A stretch of DNA of 64,000 nt, from assembly GCF_002994745.2 (NCBI RefSeq), contig NC_037090.1, forward strand, positions 39,985,001 through 40,049,000. The letters run 5' to 3'. Under the pieces are notes generated by a model. That model was not told where the DNA came from and made no database searches. It saw nothing but the letters and a program-made list of their open reading frames with translations. Made by a program: the position numbers and the translations under genes. Positions 60,090 through 64,000 of the stretch are shown piece by piece. The stretch comes from Rosa chinensis. Its lineage: Eukaryota > Streptophyta > Magnoliopsida > Rosales > Rosaceae. Position 1 is the stretch's first letter. Every line of letters starts with the position of its first letter.

Positions 60090-62378
60090 TGATACGCTCA
60101 AAATGAGTTCTCAAAATTAACCCTGTTGACAATTGTAGTATGAGTAAGTAGGGTATCATTCTAAACCAGGGATTGGGGTATACTTCCTGTCAAGAACGTT
60201 AAAGAAATTAGTATTATTCACAAATTATAAAAGAAAAATAAAACAAAGTATAAATATACACAAAATTACAAGATAGGGGATTTTGAAAGTTTTTATATTC
60301 TAATCTAATTACTAAGTACAATGATCAATCAATCCATGAATCAAGATAGAAGTAGGGGACGAAAAAGATGCATGATGTAGTCAACCACTATTAACACGAA
60401 AAAAGATCATCAAATAATAATTCACGAATCAACATATGATGAAGATAGAAATCAATCAAGAACAAACCATGAATGCATGCATAAGTACTTATTACTTCCC
60501 TTAATTAGATTAACAAGATGAACGCACCATAATTAACCCTATTAATCATGCAAAGCTAGTGAGTGATCAATTCCCCAACAAAACACAATTAACGCATTAA
60601 GAACATGTGGAAGTTTGATTGATTTAAGATGAACACACAAGTTAGAACGCTAATCAAGCATGCAAATCTCTTTGTTGATTTACCTAAGGAATTATAGGTT
60701 TTCCACTTAAGCAATTAAGACTTAGAATGCTAGCATATCTTAATTTGGATTCAATTACATGCAAACCCTAATTGTTTCGAACCAACTAAGATAAACACAT
60801 AAAAGATGAGATTGAAGCACAAAATTAACAAACAATCAATAACACATAGAGAAATCGCAAATTAACATTTGAAAATCCTAAAACGTTATCATACTTCATA
60901 GTATTCGAAAACTAAACATCAAGACATGCTCTTTATTCTAACAAAAAGTCAAAACATCCAATTAAAACAAAATCCAAGAACGCAAGTGAAATTGTTTACA
61001 AAGTTACAAAAACATAAAACCGAAAACAAAAGAATAGAGGTCTTGGTTACACTTTTAAAGAAACTTCAAGAACGCAAGAAGGTCTTCAAAGGTGGTGGAG
61101 GATGATGAGTCTCACAGCAAGGATGTTGAATGGATGATGGAGCTTTGCTTCACGGCTTCAAGTCTTGAACAATTGGAGAGGTATCGAAATCTTGAGAGTA
61201 AAGGGGAGGAATTGCGAATTGATTCTGGGTTTGATGATATTTTTGAGTTGTGGAAGAGATGAACGTGTATGGAGGGAGAGAGATGGCTGAATGGAGTGAA
61301 GGAATATTATGAAAAACGTCCAACATAGGTGTGTATATATAGAGAAAGCTTTAGACGTCAAACCCTAGATCTTTGTCTTCAATTCTGATTCTGCTTTGTG
61401 TTGATGTAGACTTCCTTTTGAATTTTCTCATTGGTCCACATCATCATGGCTGTAATATATCCTCAAAATCAGATCAAATATGGAGTAGAGACCTTCCCAA
61501 ACTCGTCCCAAAAGATATTCACGTCCAAAACTCTCTTTATTTACACAAAACTGATTTTCGGCTAGATTGACCTCTGTATACTAAATCAGCCATAACTTCT
61601 TCTAAAAAAATTGATATTGATGAACCATAAACATCTCTGGAAACTAGACATCCGTAGTTTTCCAACCATACATAGATCGTAATTTTCTGAGTTCTGAGCT
61701 GTCCCCAGGGCTCTTTCGAAGTTGACTGATCTGCACAACAGATTCCTAAAAACTCTCCCTCTTTGGGATTTCCGAAATCTCCTTGAATATTCTTTGTAAT
61801 TCACGGAAAAACCAACTAGAATTTTTTTTAGGATTCTTCCAAGACATCAAGAAGGATCTACAAACTCATAAGCAAGTCACATGCTTCAATCTTTGGGTCA
61901 GGCTTCTCAATTGGACAATTTCAAAGCCCATTCTTCAATTGCCGAAATTCGTTTTGCATTCTAGAACATTCTTGAATTATCTTAAGTCATCTTGAAGCCA
62001 CAGCATCTCCTAGCACCACCAGGTCTCCTAGTGTCATCAGGTTTCCTAGTTCAACTAGGACTCTGTCATTTCTTCATTTCCAGGCACATTTTTCCGAGCT
62101 CACTCCTAGTTGCATTAGGATTCCTACTTCAACTGGGATTCCTTCTCCTAGTAGAACTGGGAAAGCATCATTTCTCCATTTCTTTATCATTTCTGCGCCT
62201 CATTTCCTCCTTGCCTTCATTTCCATCATTTCTAGCTCTTCTTAGCTCATTTCCTGCGTTTGGAGCTCAAATGTACCTAAAAACACAAAACTAAGTTAGA
62301 AATGATATTGTTAAGAGAATAACTAAGCAAAATGTAGAGAGAAATGCACTAAAAACATAGAAAATATTCGTCTGATCA
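60090..62378 (-). mobile_element. Solo LTR (family A/B) nested in LTR F
   Basis: On the minus strand it starts TGATCAGACGAATATTTTC and ends GAGCGTATCA, with a perfect TSD TTTGT (60085-60089 and 62379-62383). No internal domain. It shares repeated AGTTG-ACTAGGA-type motifs and the AATGAGCTAAGAAGAGCTAGAAATGA region with the solo LTR at 45860-48959. Frames within it are accidental. Confidence 0.9.
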
Positions 62379-63580
62379 TTTGTTCTGTTTGAAGACTCAG
62401 CGGGAGTTTCGAGGTGAGTAATCTCACAAGGTTCATTATGAATGGAATTACCATTATTGTTTTGGCGTTAACTATTTAACTGCAAACTATAGTTGGTATT
62501 AGTAGGCATTCCTGAGCGAATGACTTCGTGTATATATATATATATATATATATATTTACCTGAAATATATATATTCTTGTGGATGATGTGTGATGAATAA
62601 TATGCATGATGGTGTTCATATTATTGTTGAATGTGACTTTTCAGGAAACAATATTGTGAAAAAAGATGTTTTCTATTGTTTGAAAAGTATTGAGCTTGAT
62701 GTTACATTTTTGAGTCAAGCGTGATTCATTTTAAATGTATTGGTCCTTGTACCAAGGGTCACATATGGTGAGCAGGGATTGGGAAAGCCGAAACTAAATG
62801 TTTATAACATTTTTAGGTCAAATGTGACTTAACGTTTGACTTTGAGACCAGAAGGGGTCTAAAGATCATATGTCACAGATGGTGACCTTGATGTTTGATT
62901 TTATGACCAGACGAGGTCAGAAATCATATGTCACAGATGGTGACCAAGGTAGGAAATCGGTAATTACGTCCTTGGTCAGACGAGTGGTTACGATTTCAGT
63001 CAGAGCTCTAGTCTGTCTGCCATTATAGCTTATGGGGTAACTATCGAGGTTGCAGGAGACTCATAAGTATGTAGTTTAAAGGAGAGTTTCGAGAGTATCC
63101 TTATTTTATTGTCTAGATGAGACTTGAATTGCTTCTTGATGGTTAAGTTAGCAAATAGAACATTGTCACAGCGGTAACTTATGTTGTCATTTCGGTGGAA
63201 AGGATATGGAAGGTTAGAAGGAATCATGGTTGCATGTTTCCTTAAGCTGATGTGTGTGAGTTATTGATTGATGTTCATGAGTTACTCATATGAGCTTTCA
63301 TGAGCTTACCGGGTTTGTTGTGTGGCAACCCGATGCACCATTCTATGATGTAGGGGTTAATTATGCAGGTCAAGGTAATCGTGGCTGAAGCTGAGGTAGC
63401 TTGTTGGCAGCTGAACGGGTAGGAAGCAAATTTTGTTGGCTTTGCCATTGTTATGACTTCCGCTATGTAGTAAGCTCTGAGGAGCATTTACGTTTTATTT
63501 TGTGATGACAATTTAATTCGTAAGTTGTGTAATATATGACTCTGTGGAGTGGGTCAATATTTGAAATTATGGGTTCAGGG

Positions 63581-64000
63581 TAGACCTGTAAATGGACCGG
63601 ATTTTAATCCGGACCCGCTCCAGATCGGTGGCTATTGGACGGGTTTGGATCGAAAATTTTGATCCGTTGATCCGTTAATGATCCGAATTCGTTAACCCGT
63701 TTATTTAACGGATCAAATACAGATTTAGGTCAATCCGATCCGTTAATGATCCGGCCCGTTTTTGTAATAATAAAATATTATTTTTTATTAATATATTATT
63801 TTTTAAAAAAAATATAAAATATAAAATGTGAAGAATTTCTAATACACTTTCGCCCAAAGAAAATCTGAAGAAGAATCCAATCCCCAAAATACTAGGAGCC
63901 ATTTGATGAAGTTTAATTGCTTTCCACTTCTTCTCATAATCTAGTTTAATTTGGAGATCTTCCATCTTGAAATGATGTCCATCTTGATTCTCTGATTTCA
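63581..64000. mobile_element. hAT-like element, left part only
   Basis: Begins TAGACCTGTAAATGGACCGG within LTR F. GGATC(A/C)/GATCCG motifs are repeated many times in the first 170 bases (GATCCGTTGATCCGTTAATG), followed by an A+T-rich core. This mirrors the hAT element at 31142-32040. The preceding GTTCAGGG (63573-63580) would be the 8-bp TSD. The right end is beyond the window. Confidence 0.6.

Larger units (their letters stand above)
52274..63580 (+). repeat. LTR (family D/F) split by two later insertions
   Basis: Three pieces of one LTR: 52274-52735, 59257-60089 and 62379-63580. The start TGTGATGCCCCGGAAATTCG is the same as the minus-strand start of the solo LTR at 97-3172, and 59590-59990 aligns with the inverse of about 2040-2400. 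Element E (52736-59256) and a solo LTR (60090-62378) sit in it, each with its own TSD. The last 100-150 bases of the LTR are displaced by a hAT-like element at 63581. Confidence 0.8.

Overview
The window reads as repeat-rich nuclear DNA from a flowering plant, most likely a eudicot. Supporting signs are nested LTR retrotransposons with ends and primer sites typical of plant Ty3/gypsy elements, plant L1-type LINEs with a terminal RNase H domain, hAT and Mutator-like elements, and a split plant gene for a C2-domain ABA-related (CAR) protein. A Rosaceae-like host is possible, but nothing here proves it. No bacterial, organellar or CRISPR structure is visible, and I found no new multi-gene system. 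The interest lies in insertion histories that can be read from target-site duplications (TSDs), and in captured or broken host gene pieces.

Layout. Positions 1-10313: a gypsy element (G) that keeps a dead gag but no pol. Its 5' LTR holds an inverted solo LTR (97-3172) and its 3' LTR holds another (7119-8868). Positions 10327-10690: two exon remnants of a plastid SECA1-like gene on the minus strand, ending at the edge of G. Positions 10742-12288: a Mutator-like element with terminal inverted repeats (TIRs) of about 190 bp and a captured PPR gene fragment. Positions 12498-22960: an Athila-like element with LTR, gag, protease and RT, all broken. Its gag is split by a minus-strand LTR (16377-19957) that carries a 1119-bp internal duplication. 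Positions 22961-26418: a patchwork of LINE 3' fragments, a Harbinger-type SANT fragment and unidentified exon-like pieces. Positions 26427-32947: two hAT elements and one small Mutator-type MITE with exact TSDs, among truncated LTRs.

Positions 33647-34866 hold the one convincing intact gene, a two-exon CAR protein on the minus strand with a TATA box and an AATAAA signal. Positions 36091-38381: a solo LTR with a 1-kb foldback element inside. Positions 39905-45080: an almost full-length but decayed LINE with an atypical 5' region. Positions 45860-48959: a solo LTR carrying a LINE-derived insertion. Positions 49600-49726: a probable SINE. Positions 50009-63580: stacked LTRs. A large LTR (F) is split by a complete non-autonomous LTR element (E, 52736-59256) and by a solo LTR (60090-62378), and E itself contains a further solo LTR. 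The window ends inside a hAT-like element at 63581.

The only gene product expected to act in the cell is the CAR protein. The rest is self-replicating or dead mobile DNA. Several solo LTRs still carry good TATA boxes and could drive or silence neighbouring transcription.
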